From contig JAUWZR010000037.1 in NCBI GenBank assembly GCA_030615235.1, positions 1 through 14,410 of the forward strand: a stretch of DNA of 14,410 nt, written 5' to 3'. Of the stretch, positions 6,122 through 13,828 are shown one piece after another. Position 1 is the stretch's first letter, and each line of letters opens with the position of its first letter. A model generated the notes under the pieces. That model worked only from the letters and a program-made list of their open reading frames with translations, searched no databases and had not been told where the DNA came from. This stretch comes from Promethearchaeota archaeon. GTDB lineage: Archaea; Asgardarchaeota; Lokiarchaeia; Sigyniarchaeales; SOKP01. Made by a program: the position numbers and the translations under genes.

Positions 6122-7258
6122 TTACGTCATACTTTCTTTTACTACTTCGTGATGACAAACAGTCAAGGAAAATGATTTATGGGCGATTAATTTGAGGTTT
6201 TTCAAAACCTCTACATATGAAGCCAAGATTATTAAATTTTCATTATTGCCCTTTAATATTACATTTTCTTGAATATTACAATTATCAGCAACAATTGCCT
6301 TCTCGATTTTGACATGATTTGAGATGTAAACTTCGTTATAGAGTAAACAATTTGAAAGTTCTGTATTGTTTTCAAGTAATACATTGTCGCCAATAACTAC
6401 ATTCGGACCGATTTTACAATTGCTATGAATTACTACATTTTCACCAATAGTACATGGTGGATAAATTTCTGTACTGGGGTGGATGTTCGCAGAATAATCT
6501 ATTAAATTTTTTACAGTCCCATCCAGTTCATTTATTAAATCATTCATTAAGAGAATATTTCCTTGTAGTAAATCGTATGGTTTACCCACATCATTCCATA
6601 TACCGGTAATAGGATAATAAAAAAGCTTCTTTTCATCTGCAACTCTGGGAAATACTTGTCTTTCAATCGAAACTTTTTTATTTGGTTCTATGAATGAAAA
6701 TATTTCGGGTTCTAATATATATACACCGGCGTTAATAGGCATAGGACCTATTTTGCCGTTTGGGGGCGAATATTCGTCCTTTTCAAGAAATTTTAATAAT
6801 TGGTGTGTTTCACTATTTACAATCAAAACACCATATCTAGAAGGATCTTCTACTGTTTTTCCTGCAATTGTGCCGATACCTTTATTTTTTTCGTGAAACT
6901 TAAGCATTTCTCCCATATCGTAATTTAAAATCACATCACCGTTTAACATGAAAAAGTTATCGTCTTTTAGATAATTCTCTGCTAATTTCATAGCTCCGGC
7001 AGTGCCTTTTGGGTGTTTTTCGCCCGTATAATGGATTTTTATTCCTAATTTCTCACCCTCTTTAAAATAATTTTTAATAACATCATCCATCACGCTTACG
7101 GCTAAAACTATTTCTTTTACTCCAGCCGCTTTTAATAACAGTATCTGCCGTTCTATAACGGGTTTATTAACAATGGGAATTAATGTTTTGGGTATTGTAC
7201 ACGTTAGGGGTCTTAGCCTTGTACCCCAGCCACCCGATAGTATTATTGCTTTTGTCAT
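6122..7258 (-). CDS. NDP-sugar pyrophosphorylase, GDP-mannose pyrophosphorylase-like, with left-handed beta-helix tail
   Basis: Couples a sugar-1-phosphate to an NTP to make a nucleotide sugar, in the cytoplasm. The N-terminal Rossmann-like domain carries the signature SGGWGTRLRPLTCTIPK (8-24), metal-binding LNGDVI with Asp108, VEDPSRYGVL (136-145), INAGVYILEPE (175-185), SIERQVFP (197-204) and GIWNDVGKPYDLLQGN (219-234) with the second acidic metal ligand Asp223. Residues from about 255 form hexapeptide-type beta-helix coils (IGENVVIHSNCKIGPNVVIG, 271-290). The overall pattern resembles eukaryotic GMPPB and archaeal homologues more than RmlA or GlmU, so GDP-mannose or a related product is the best guess; glucose-1-phosphate with UTP or dTTP cannot be excluded. 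One change: the usual EKP substrate-loop motif reads EKD (159-161). Lies 53 bases downstream of an MFS gene and directly before the HEAT/LRR gene on the same strand. Confidence 0.9.
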   Translation of the reverse strand: MTKAIILSGGWGTRLRPLTCTIPKTLIPIVNKPVIERQILLLKAAGVKEIVLAVSVMDDVIKNYFKEGEKLGIKIHYTGEKHPKGTAGAMKLAENYLKDDNFFMLNGDVILNYDMGEMLKFHEKNKGIGTIAGKTVEDPSRYGVLIVNSETHQLLKFLEKDEYSPPNGKIGPMPINAGVYILEPEIFSFIEPNKKVSIERQVFPRVADEKKLFYYPITGIWNDVGKPYDLLQGNILLMNDLINELDGTVKNLIDYSANIHPSTEIYPPCTIGENVVIHSNCKIGPNVVIGDNVLLENNTELSNCLLYNEVYISNHVKIEKAIVADNCNIQENVILKGNNENLIILASYVEVLKNLKLIAHKSFSLTVCHHEVVKESMT

Positions 7259-7311
7259 TTTTATATTCTCTTATGTTTTAATGAGATTCTATACAATAAT
7301 TAAAAACTATT

Positions 7312-8583
7312 TTAATAGATATTACTTTCGTCCAATTCATAAACTTTATCGTAATCATTATTTCTAACATTTGAAAAAATCCAAACAAATATTATAAAAA
7401 TAAAATTTAACCCAGCACTTAAAATAAAAAGGGTCGTAATACCAATTAGTTCTGCTAAAGGTCCAGATATTAGCATTGCTATTGGAGAGACTAATGTAAC
7501 TATAGTAATCACATTAGACATGACTCGTCCTTGTTTATCTGGGGGTATAACGGTTTGTAGAATCGTTAAAAACATGGTGTTAACAAAGGGAACAATAAAT
7601 GCAAACATAAATCCACCAATACTAATCATGAGAAAATTATGCGGAGGTGCCAAGGCTAATATTAAATGTCCGACCTCGCCTATTAAAATTCCAGTAAAAA
7701 TAATTAAGGGTTTTTTATTCCAAACTTTTTTAATAACTACAATTATTGCTCCAACAAACATCCCAGCTTGAATTGATGCTAGAACAATAGCTAGATTTTC
7801 CACAGTCCCAGAATGAGTCCCACTTATATAAGGTATCATTAATGTGCTAAAAGGGTTTCCTAAAAAATTTAAAATGGTTGCTACGAAGAGTAAGGTTAGG
7901 AGCCCCGGAACAATTTTTATAGCTTTAAACCCTACTTTGAATTCTCTAAAATATGAGCTTTTATGCTTAGGAAGAAATTTCTTTAGTAGAGGGGGTATTT
8001 TTACTAATAATAGAGGGGTTATAGCAATCAAAAAAGTAAGAACATCAACCCATAATATTTGATCAATTGGAAATAATAATAACAAAATGCCAGCAATAAT
8101 TGGACCCATCGTATTAACTAAACCGGTAAAAAAATAGTTAATACCATTCATTCTGCTTAAATTTTTCTTTGGTATCATTAACGGTATTATTGCATTTACA
8201 ACAGGCCAGTGAAATGCCTGAAATACCCCTCTAATACTATTAATAAAAATTATTAACCATACTTGCCGAATATTAAAGAAAAATAAAAAAATTAAACTTA
8301 AGGTAGTAAGTGCTTGACAAAAATCAGAAAGCCCGATTAAAACTTTTCGATTCCATCTATCGGCAAATACGCCAGCGAGAGGTCCAAGAATAAATATTGG
8401 TAGAAAAGAGAAAAAAGTGGCTAGTGATACCATTGTCAAACTTTTAGTTTCATAATAAATCCAATAAATTAGTACAATTTGAACTATAGATGACCCTAAC
8501 AACGAAAATAATTGACCTGACCAAAAAAATATATAGCTTTTAAAAGTTTGTACCGTAGCAGTAGATTCCATCTTTCCCAACAA
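7312..8583 (-). CDS. MFS-type efflux transporter
   Basis: Integral membrane secondary transporter, 423 residues with 10-12 hydrophobic segments. N-terminal layout: a short tail, then FFWSGQLFSLLGSSIVQIVL (about 19-38) and the loop 2-3 signature GPLAGVFADRWNRKVLIG (57-74), which is the major facilitator motif A (G-x-x-x-D-R-x-x-R/K). The half-way basic loop (LLKKFLPKHKSSYFREF, about 198-214) separates the two six-helix halves. The sequence style is that of the MFS_3/MefA-EntS-like group of drug or siderophore exporters; substrate unknown. It lies 54 bases downstream of the SIS isomerase and 53 bases upstream of the sugar-nucleotide pyrophosphorylase on the same strand, so it could export a sugar-related compound, but MFS annotation does not establish this. 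No frame damage. Confidence 0.9.
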   Translation of the reverse strand: MLGKMESTATVQTFKSYIFFWSGQLFSLLGSSIVQIVLIYWIYYETKSLTMVSLATFFSFLPIFILGPLAGVFADRWNRKVLIGLSDFCQALTTLSLIFLFFFNIRQVWLIIFINSIRGVFQAFHWPVVNAIIPLMIPKKNLSRMNGINYFFTGLVNTMGPIIAGILLLLFPIDQILWVDVLTFLIAITPLLLVKIPPLLKKFLPKHKSSYFREFKVGFKAIKIVPGLLTLLFVATILNFLGNPFSTLMIPYISGTHSGTVENLAIVLASIQAGMFVGAIIVVIKKVWNKKPLIIFTGILIGEVGHLILALAPPHNFLMISIGGFMFAFIVPFVNTMFLTILQTVIPPDKQGRVMSNVITIVTLVSPIAMLISGPLAELIGITTLFILSAGLNFIFIIFVWIFSNVRNNDYDKVYELDESNIY

Positions 8584-8637
8584 TTGAATTAAATTTTAAA
8601 TTAAATAATCAGTAATTTTCTTAGTACCTTAATATTG

Positions 8638-9783
8638 CTAAATATCGTTAGTTATTTTCTGTGAATATAAAAATACACCTGGCTCAATTCCCTTTTTTTC
8701 TGCAATCTTGTAAAACAATAATTGTAAAACAATGATTTCCATAATAGGTGCGAGATGTGGATCCGTTATTCCATGCGTGTAAGTAAAAATCTTTGAGTTA
8801 TCGTGTAATTTTTTTACTCCCTCATCAAACTCTTGATTGGTGATGTGTAGTAATTTCCCAAATGCCCATTTTTTTACTAGATTTTCAATAAACTGAACAT
8901 TCAAAGCGAAATTGTCTTTGTCAGAAGAAAGAATTACGATAATCGTATTCTCGTTTAAGCATTCTATACTCCCATGCCTAAAAGCCGATATAGAATTTGC
9001 TTCCGAATAAGATTTAACTATTTCCTTAAAATTTAAAGCAGCCTGGTGAGCCGTAGTAAGTGAAGAACCTCTCGACAGAAATTCTAAAAAATCAATCTTT
9101 TCTCCAAAAGTAGGAACAAGATCTTTCCATATTTTGTTAATTTGTTTTTGGTTCTGCAATAACTCCCGAATTTCCCTTAAAACCTCTTCTACTCCTTGTT
9201 TTTCTTCTTCGGATGTAAAAAATTCCCCTATAATTGTTTTAGCCATTATGTAAAGCATTAGTAGAGTACACACATAACTCTTCGAAGTAACTGAAACTTC
9301 TTCGTCAAAATTCATAAAAATTTGCAATTCGGTCATATAAGCAAGATAACTGTCCGGATTATTAGTGATACCAATCGTTAATGGTTTGCTGTCCATAGGT
9401 ATAGCATTAATATCCCTTAGGAGCTCCCGAATTTCTTCAGATTCACCAGACTGAGATATTATTATGATTCCAGTATCTTTAAAGCAAGTTTGCTTAACTC
9501 GTGGAAAAGTATTAAACAAGAATTCTCCTGCCTCTCGCATTTCAACAGCAATTCCGTATTGGTTTAAGATATAATAAGGCAGGTATGAACTGATGTAACT
9601 TGAACCCATTCCTGTAAAAATTAATTTAGTTATCCCTCCTTTTTTTATAAAATCTCTAATTTTTAAAAATTGAGGTTTACCCTCACCTACGATATATTTT
9701 AAGGTTTCTTCTAACGCTTGAGGTTGAGATTTAATTTCTTTAAGAAAATTATCGGTCATTACTATCCCCGTAAAATTTTTCAT
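8638..9783 (-). CDS. Double-SIS sugar-phosphate isomerase/deaminase (GlmS isomerase-domain-like)
   Basis: Cytoplasmic enzyme of amino-sugar metabolism, likely glucosamine-6-phosphate synthase-type isomerase or deaminase. SIS domain 1 (about 40-190): FTGMGSSYISSYL (56-68), SQSGESEE (110-117), a phosphosugar-binding loop like GlmS 'SQSGET', and VSVTSKSYVCTLL (163-175) like GlmS 'ISVASTKAFTTQL'. SIS domain 2 (about 230-370): LSRGSS (236-241), ALNFKEI (249-255) and the catalytic-type AFRHGS (267-272), with C-terminal YSQKITND (373-380) matching GlmS 'LAKSVTVE'. The N-terminal glutaminase domain of full GlmS is absent, so nitrogen would come from ammonia, or the reaction runs as a deaminase (archaeal SIS-type GlcN6P deaminases exist). 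The ATG at 9759 (Met9, MTDNFLKEI) gives the more family-like beginning MLKEI-QP and fits a TATA box near 9795; ATG 9783 is the outer choice. Head of a possible minus-strand operon. Confidence 0.87.
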   Translation of the reverse strand: MKNFTGIVMTDNFLKEIKSQPQALEETLKYIVGEGKPQFLKIRDFIKKGGITKLIFTGMGSSYISSYLPYYILNQYGIAVEMREAGEFLFNTFPRVKQTCFKDTGIIIISQSGESEEIRELLRDINAIPMDSKPLTIGITNNPDSYLAYMTELQIFMNFDEEVSVTSKSYVCTLLMLYIMAKTIIGEFFTSEEEKQGVEEVLREIRELLQNQKQINKIWKDLVPTFGEKIDFLEFLSRGSSLTTAHQAALNFKEIVKSYSEANSISAFRHGSIECLNENTIIVILSSDKDNFALNVQFIENLVKKWAFGKLLHITNQEFDEGVKKLHDNSKIFTYTHGITDPHLAPIMEIIVLQLLFYKIAEKKGIEPGVFLYSQKITNDI

Positions 9784-9866
9784 GCTTTATTATATATTAT
9801 AAAAAAAAATATAAGATAAAATTAATTTAATCAATTCAGTAGTCAAATTAAAAATAGTGATATAAT
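9784..9866. promoter_or_regulatory. Divergent promoter region, SIS gene and CxH/CxxC protein
   Basis: An 83-base region, extremely AT-rich. On minus, boxes resembling TATA read tttataatatataat around 9788-9802 and cttatattttt around 9805-9815; they would give starts near 9770 (inside the ORF, just upstream of ATG 9759) or near 9785 (leaderless from ATG 9783). On plus, aaaatataagat around 9808-9819 predicts a start near 9840, about 27 bases before the ATG at 9867. Motif calls are by eye and weak in such AT-rich DNA. Confidence 0.3.
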
Positions 9867-10238
9867 ATGTCATGTATACACGGTTTGGATAATAATAACT
9901 GCCCTATTTGCCGAATATCGAAAGCGACTATTCCTAATACTCCAATAGCTAAAAAATCTGTTAAAATCGAAAACTTAAGACCAGAAAATCCATTCTTTCA
10001 AAATCATATTGAAAACAAAAAACAAAGTGAAGAATACCTCACCAAAAAGAATACATTATTAAGTCCAAATCTAATTAATCCTTTACCTGTGCCAAATCTC
10101 ATTAATAGAATTCCTAATTTTGAAAATAAAGATTTTATGAAAAAATTAGATACGTTAAATCTTAAAGGATTGGACACTCACGGAATTTTAAAGAAAGTCA
10201 ATCTTGAAAGTCCAACGGTAAAACTTGACGAAAAATAG
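9867..10238 (+). CDS. Small protein with N-terminal CxHx6CxxC zinc-binding-like motif and disordered tail
   Basis: A 123-residue protein I cannot assign to a named family. The first 16 residues, MSCIHGLDNNNCPICR, place Cys3, His5, Cys12 and Cys15 in a C-x-H-x6-C-x2-C array, a plausible single zinc site. The rest is rich in Asn, Pro, Lys and Ser with little predicted folding; two near-repeats PNLIN occur (about 69-73 and 76-80), and a short leucine-rich stretch (KKLDTLNLKGLDTHGILKKV, about 92-111) could form a helix or binding motif. This is the plan of an adaptor: a small zinc knuckle tethered to a flexible tail. It starts 84 bases from the divergent SIS gene and is followed by a 197-base gap, so it is probably a single-gene transcript. 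The start is well fixed, since the motif begins immediately at ATG. Confidence 0.7.
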   Translation: MSCIHGLDNNNCPICRISKATIPNTPIAKKSVKIENLRPENPFFQNHIENKKQSEEYLTKKNTLLSPNLINPLPVPNLINRIPNFENKDFMKKLDTLNLKGLDTHGILKKVNLESPTVKLDEK

Positions 10239-10435
10239 CTATAATTTAAAGTCTTTCTATTATTTTCACGACAATCCCTGGCTTTAAGCCTAAATTAATT
10301 CATATTAAACTAAAACTTATATATTAATCTTTTTAACATAAGATTTAAAAATAAGAATTTTAAAAATAATATAGATAGTATTAAATAAGAGAAATCGTAA
10401 ATCAAATTTAAAACCCAGAAGAGAAATGGTTAATT
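10239..10435 (+). promoter_or_regulatory. 197-base leader and promoter region of glucan phosphorylase
   Basis: The longest gap in the window; no ORF or RNA gene is evident in it. It holds a near-perfect inverted repeat ggctttaagcc (10280-10290), with a 5-base stem around a central T, and downstream of it a TATA-like box acttatatatta (10315-10326). A start about 25 bases after this box would give a leader near 90 bases; a second AT box around 10370-10376 (tatagat) would give a shorter one. The repeat could be an operator upstream of the promoter or just chance. Confidence 0.35.
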
Positions 10436-12157
10436 ATGGAAATTGACAAAGAGATGAAAAATAGCACTCAGGTTGCATATATTTCTATGGAGATCGCTGT
10501 AGATTCAAACATTCCAACTTACAGTGGCGGATTGGGAGTATTATCTGGTGATACAGTTAGATCTGCAGCAGATTTAGAACTTCCGATGGTAGGAATATGT
10601 TTGTGTTATAGTTCTGGTTATTTTTATCAGTTTTTCAATGAACTCGGCGAACAGAAGGAAAAAGAGATTTCGTGGAATTTCTTCTATGAGTTCTCGAAAG
10701 TTGATAAACCTATAAAGATAAAAATTGAAGATAAAGAAGTTTTAGTATCTGCTTGGCTCTACCGAGTAATAGGTCAATCAGGTCATATACTTCCGATTTA
10801 CTTATTAACTACAGATATTAAAGGCAACGAAGATTGGATGAAACAAATGACGGGTTCCTTATACGATTCCACATCTCGTTGGAATAGAATTGTACAAGAA
10901 ATGATACTCGGAATTGGGGGCGTGAAACTTTTAAATTCTCAAGGATACAACAACATTGAAACCTACCATCTAAACGAAGGACATGGATCTTTTTCTATTG
11001 TGGAACTATATAATATGTTAAACGGGGATCTTGACAAAGTAAGGGATAAGGTTGTATTCACCACTCACACTCCTGTACCAGCAGGACATGATAGATTTGA
11101 TCAAGATTTGGTTAATAAAGTTTTTGAAAATAGGATGCCTTCGGAAATAAGCAAAATTGCTGAAGATAATGGCCAATTTAACATGACATATCTAGGGATG
11201 GGACTTTCGCGATATAGAAATGGAGTTGCAAAAAAACACGGTGATATTTCCAGGAAAATGTTTCCTCAGTATGAAGTCGATTCAATTACAAACGGGATTC
11301 ATTTAGGATTTTGGGTTAGTCGACCATTTCGTCAAATCTTTAATAAAAAATGGCCTAATTGGAAAGCAAATCCTTCTATTCTTCAAAATGCAATCGAACT
11401 TGATGACTTAGACATATTTGACGCACATATCGAGAATAAATTCAATTTAATTAGTTATCAAAAGGGACACAGTTGGAATCTTTTAGACGAGGAACGTATT
11501 ACTATAGGATTTGCTCGACGATTCGCTACCTATAAAAGAGCTACTTTAATATTTAAGGATATTGACAAACTTGGAAGTATCTGTAAAGACAAAATTCAAT
11601 TCATATTTGCCGGAAAAGCACACCCCAAGGACACAATGGGAAAGGATTATATTAAGGAAATCTATAAGGCTGGTGAATATCTCTATGATAATTATGGAGT
11701 GAAGGTCGTGATGATGGAAAATTATAATATGGATTTATCTCATATGCTAGTATCTGGATGTGACATTTGGCTCAATACTCCTGAGAGATATCGAGAAGCA
11801 AGTGGTACCAGTGGTATGAAAGCAGCACTAAATGGTGTTTTAAACTTTAGCGTTCAAGATGGTTGGTGGTTAGAAGGATACCGTAAGAATCCTATGGCAG
11901 GTTGGGCAATTGGTCCTAATGACTCAAATCCGAGTGATTCTGGAGTTTCTAATGATTGGGATATTGATTCGAAGGCAATTTATGAGATTCTCGAAAATGA
12001 AATTATACCAACTTATTTAAACCACGAAGAATGGTTGTTTAGAAGTAAGAATGCTATAGCTTTAGCAGCTTTTTTCAACACTAATCGGATGATGAAAGAA
12101 TACGCTAAAAAAGCGTATAACCTCAGAAAACAAAAACCGTGGCAATTTGTAAAATAA
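10436..12157 (+). CDS. glgP: Alpha-glucan phosphorylase, short form (GT35)
   Basis: PLP-dependent enzyme releasing glucose-1-phosphate from glycogen or maltodextrin in the cytoplasm. At 573 residues it is the short phosphorylase type (E. coli MalP/GlgP are about 800). Visible family blocks: VAYISMEIAVDSNIPTYSGGLGVLSGD (about 13-39, glycine-rich loop), the start of the substrate domain with DLELPMVGICLCYSSGYFYQ (about 46-65), HLNEGHGSF (178-186), TTHTPVPAGHDRF (209-221), GFARRFATYKRATLIF (356-371), and the PLP site EASGTSGMKAALNG (454-467) with Schiff-base Lys462. Start: ATG at 10436 is followed by another ATG six codons later; the first is kept because the region between is charged and unremarkable either way. 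Monocistronic by context: its own upstream region and a poly-T terminator candidate. Long-form members carry an extended N-terminal regulatory part that is missing here, so allosteric control is unlikely. Confidence 0.95.
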   Translation: MEIDKEMKNSTQVAYISMEIAVDSNIPTYSGGLGVLSGDTVRSAADLELPMVGICLCYSSGYFYQFFNELGEQKEKEISWNFFYEFSKVDKPIKIKIEDKEVLVSAWLYRVIGQSGHILPIYLLTTDIKGNEDWMKQMTGSLYDSTSRWNRIVQEMILGIGGVKLLNSQGYNNIETYHLNEGHGSFSIVELYNMLNGDLDKVRDKVVFTTHTPVPAGHDRFDQDLVNKVFENRMPSEISKIAEDNGQFNMTYLGMGLSRYRNGVAKKHGDISRKMFPQYEVDSITNGIHLGFWVSRPFRQIFNKKWPNWKANPSILQNAIELDDLDIFDAHIENKFNLISYQKGHSWNLLDEERITIGFARRFATYKRATLIFKDIDKLGSICKDKIQFIFAGKAHPKDTMGKDYIKEIYKAGEYLYDNYGVKVVMMENYNMDLSHMLVSGCDIWLNTPERYREASGTSGMKAALNGVLNFSVQDGWWLEGYRKNPMAGWAIGPNDSNPSDSGVSNDWDIDSKAIYEILENEIIPTYLNHEEWLFRSKNAIALAAFFNTNRMMKEYAKKAYNLRKQKPWQFVK

Positions 12158-12180
12158 TTAATTTTTTTATTTACTTCCTT
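12158..12180 (+). terminator. Poly-T termination candidate after glucan phosphorylase
   Basis: A run of seven T (12162-12168), followed by atttac, begins five bases past the TAA of the phosphorylase gene. Archaeal RNA polymerase commonly terminates at T-rich tracts, and the next gene is convergent, so a terminator is expected here. No stable hairpin is visible. Confidence 0.5.
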
Positions 12181-12196
12181 AAAATTAGTGAGTAGA

Positions 12197-12709
12197 TTAT
12201 TTAATACAATTTAAAAGTTTAAAAGATCTAATTTTTACATAGTCATCAGTATTTTTCTGAGCGAAATAATCTTCAAAAGTTTGATAAAAGATATCTTCCA
12301 TCGTAATTACTCCTGATTTTATTCCGCTTAAATCTTTTGCAAGTAAAAGTATATACTCGGATGTCGATTCTAGAAAATAACATCCTGTCTTTAATTCGAG
12401 ATGACTATAAGGTTCAATAATTTCATTAGCTTTTCTAACAACCTCGTGAGTAGTAAAAACAACGATATAAAAAGGCTTTGAAAACTCTTCCTTTAAATAT
12501 GAATCTCGTATTCCAGAAGCTTGAAGTGCGATTTTTGTATAATCTTTAAATATATTTTGTAATTGAGTAATTTCCTTCCTAAATTTTATTTTATTATGAA
12601 AAAAAATAAAATCTTTATTTAATTTTAATGGATCTTTATCCAGATATGTAATTTCAGTTGGTTTTAACTTGAAAACGTATTCCTTTAAGTTAATTGACAT
12701 TTTAAGCAA
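12197..12709 (-). CDS. Protein of unknown function (170 residues)
   Basis: A soluble 170-residue protein, not recognised. The N-terminal third is Lys/Phe-rich with strand-like YVFKLKPTEITYLD (11-24); the centre has helix-like KEITQLQNIFKDYTKIALQA (45-64) and then FYIVVFTTHEVVRKANEII (79-97), a hydrophobic strand followed by a helix; the last part (YILLLAKDLSGIKSGVITMEDIFYQTFEDYF, about 118-148) repeats this strand-plus-acidic-helix plan. Mixed alpha/beta fold, no cysteine cluster, no membrane segment. Start: the ATG at 12709 is followed by Met4 at 12700; the gene's TATA-like box (12740-12747) predicts transcription near 12718, so both are feasible. Convergent with glgP (39 bases apart) and divergent from dus, so independently transcribed. 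Codon use and composition match the neighbours. Confidence 0.65.
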   Translation of the reverse strand: MLKMSINLKEYVFKLKPTEITYLDKDPLKLNKDFIFFHNKIKFRKEITQLQNIFKDYTKIALQASGIRDSYLKEEFSKPFYIVVFTTHEVVRKANEIIEPYSHLELKTGCYFLESTSEYILLLAKDLSGIKSGVITMEDIFYQTFEDYFAQKNTDDYVKIRSFKLLNCIK

Positions 12710-12844
12710 TTGTTCAATAATGTGATATAGTTATTTAGTTATATATAGTATAATTTTTCTTTCTAAATTAGATAAATTGAAGTTTTTTAAAAAATTCTTG
12801 TTTATAGAACGTAAAAGATAAAAGAATAATGCTTTACAAATAAA
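12710..12844. promoter_or_regulatory. Divergent promoter region, 170-residue unknown and dus
   Basis: A 135-base AT-rich gap. The block tatatata (12740-12747) is a good TATA-like box for the minus-strand gene, predicting a start near 12718 and a leader of about 9-18 bases. For dus on plus, tttatag (12801-12807) lies 38-44 bases before its ATG and predicts a start near 12830, a leader of about 15 bases. No inverted repeat of note was seen. Confidence 0.4.
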
Positions 12845-13828
12845 ATGAAATTAGGAACGCTCTTTTTAGAAAATAAATTAATTTTAGCCCCCATGTTACA
12901 AGTATCTACAGCGCCATTTAGGCGATTTTGTAGGAAATTCGGCAATATTGGGTTAGTGTGCGTTCCAATGCTCTATACCAAAAGGATTGAAACTCATTCC
13001 AGAAGTGTCTTGAGATATTTGCAGAAAATCGAGGAAGAAAGACCAGTAAGTGTACAATTAATTGGTTCAGATTTAGACGCTTTAAAAAGTTCCATCGACT
13101 TTCTGGAAAGCTATCAATTTGATGTCTTGGATATCAATGCTGGTTGTCCTTCCAGAAGAGCGATAAAAGCTAAGGAAGGGGGGTATCTCCTTAAGAATCT
13201 CGGTGAATTGGAAACTTTACTCAAAACTTCGGTAAAGTATTCTTCAAGACCTGTTTCGCTTAAGATGAGAACCGGCTTTAATAATACAAATAATATCGAA
13301 ACCATAGCTGATATTGTGAATCGTTCAGGTATTGATTTCCTAACAATTCATGGAAGAACAGTAAAAGACCGATACTACGACTCAACTCTTGACCTAAATA
13401 CTATAAAGAAAATAAAATCATTAGTCAAGATTCCTGTGGTTGGAAATGGAAATATTTATGACGGGTTAACAGCGGAAAAATTCTTAGAATTTACTAATGT
13501 TGATGCCCTTATGATTGGAAGAGCATCAATGAGAAATCCAGAAATCTTTCAACAAATTAATCAATATTTTTCAAAGGGAATAGAGCCTAAACACGAAAAT
13601 AGTTTCTCTAAAGTGAGAAAAAACCTCAAGTTGTACGAGGAATGCGTTGATGAGTATTTAGATAATACAATCGATATGCCCTTTTCCCATGAGAAATTTA
13701 AACTTATGGAATTGAGAAGAAATGCAATATGGTTTACAAAAAATATTCAAGACGCAATTAGTTTAAGAACGCAAATTTCAAAAACAAAAAACTTAGAGGA
13801 ATTAAGAGATTTAACTGCATTTGATTAG
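12845..13828 (+). CDS. dus: tRNA-dihydrouridine synthase (Dus family)
   Basis: FMN- and NADPH-dependent reductase that converts uridine to dihydrouridine in the D-loop or neighbouring positions of tRNA. Order: TIM-barrel FMN domain with LILAPMLQVSTAPFRRFCR (12-30), CVPML (39-43), VSVQLIG (68-74), the catalytic block DINAGCPSRRAIKAKEGG (96-113) with Cys101 in place of the usual NxGCP motif, LKMRTGF (138-144), FLTIHGRT (165-172), the FMN phosphate loop GNGNIYDG (199-206; usually GNGDI), and the gene-family motif MIGRASMRNPEIF (223-235; usually MIGRGAMGNPWIF). A C-terminal helical domain (about 245-327) follows, as in other Dus. Length 327 residues, standard. Start ATG is preceded by an AT-rich leader without clear Shine-Dalgarno. 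The stop overlaps the stop of a minus-strand membrane protein gene. Family is clear; which tRNA position is unknown. Confidence 0.95.
   Translation: MKLGTLFLENKLILAPMLQVSTAPFRRFCRKFGNIGLVCVPMLYTKRIETHSRSVLRYLQKIEEERPVSVQLIGSDLDALKSSIDFLESYQFDVLDINAGCPSRRAIKAKEGGYLLKNLGELETLLKTSVKYSSRPVSLKMRTGFNNTNNIETIADIVNRSGIDFLTIHGRTVKDRYYDSTLDLNTIKKIKSLVKIPVVGNGNIYDGLTAEKFLEFTNVDALMIGRASMRNPEIFQQINQYFSKGIEPKHENSFSKVRKNLKLYEECVDEYLDNTIDMPFSHEKFKLMELRRNAIWFTKNIQDAISLRTQISKTKNLEELRDLTAFD

Noticed and set aside
6120..6158. Longer start for the HEAT/LRR gene at 6158
   Set aside because: The 13 extra codons overlap the pyrophosphorylase coding end and look like charged low-quality sequence; ATG 6119 gives a clean operon junction.
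7520..8062. Plus-strand ORFs inside the MFS gene
   Set aside because: Antisense readings of membrane-segment codons; no independent evidence.
7312..8583. Macrolide-resistance function for the MFS protein
   Set aside because: Similarity is only to the broad MFS_3-like exporter style; no substrate can be read from the sequence.
10239..10435. Structured RNA or riboswitch in the leader of glgP
   Set aside because: Only one 5-base stem is visible; the remainder is nearly all A and T with no conserved loops.
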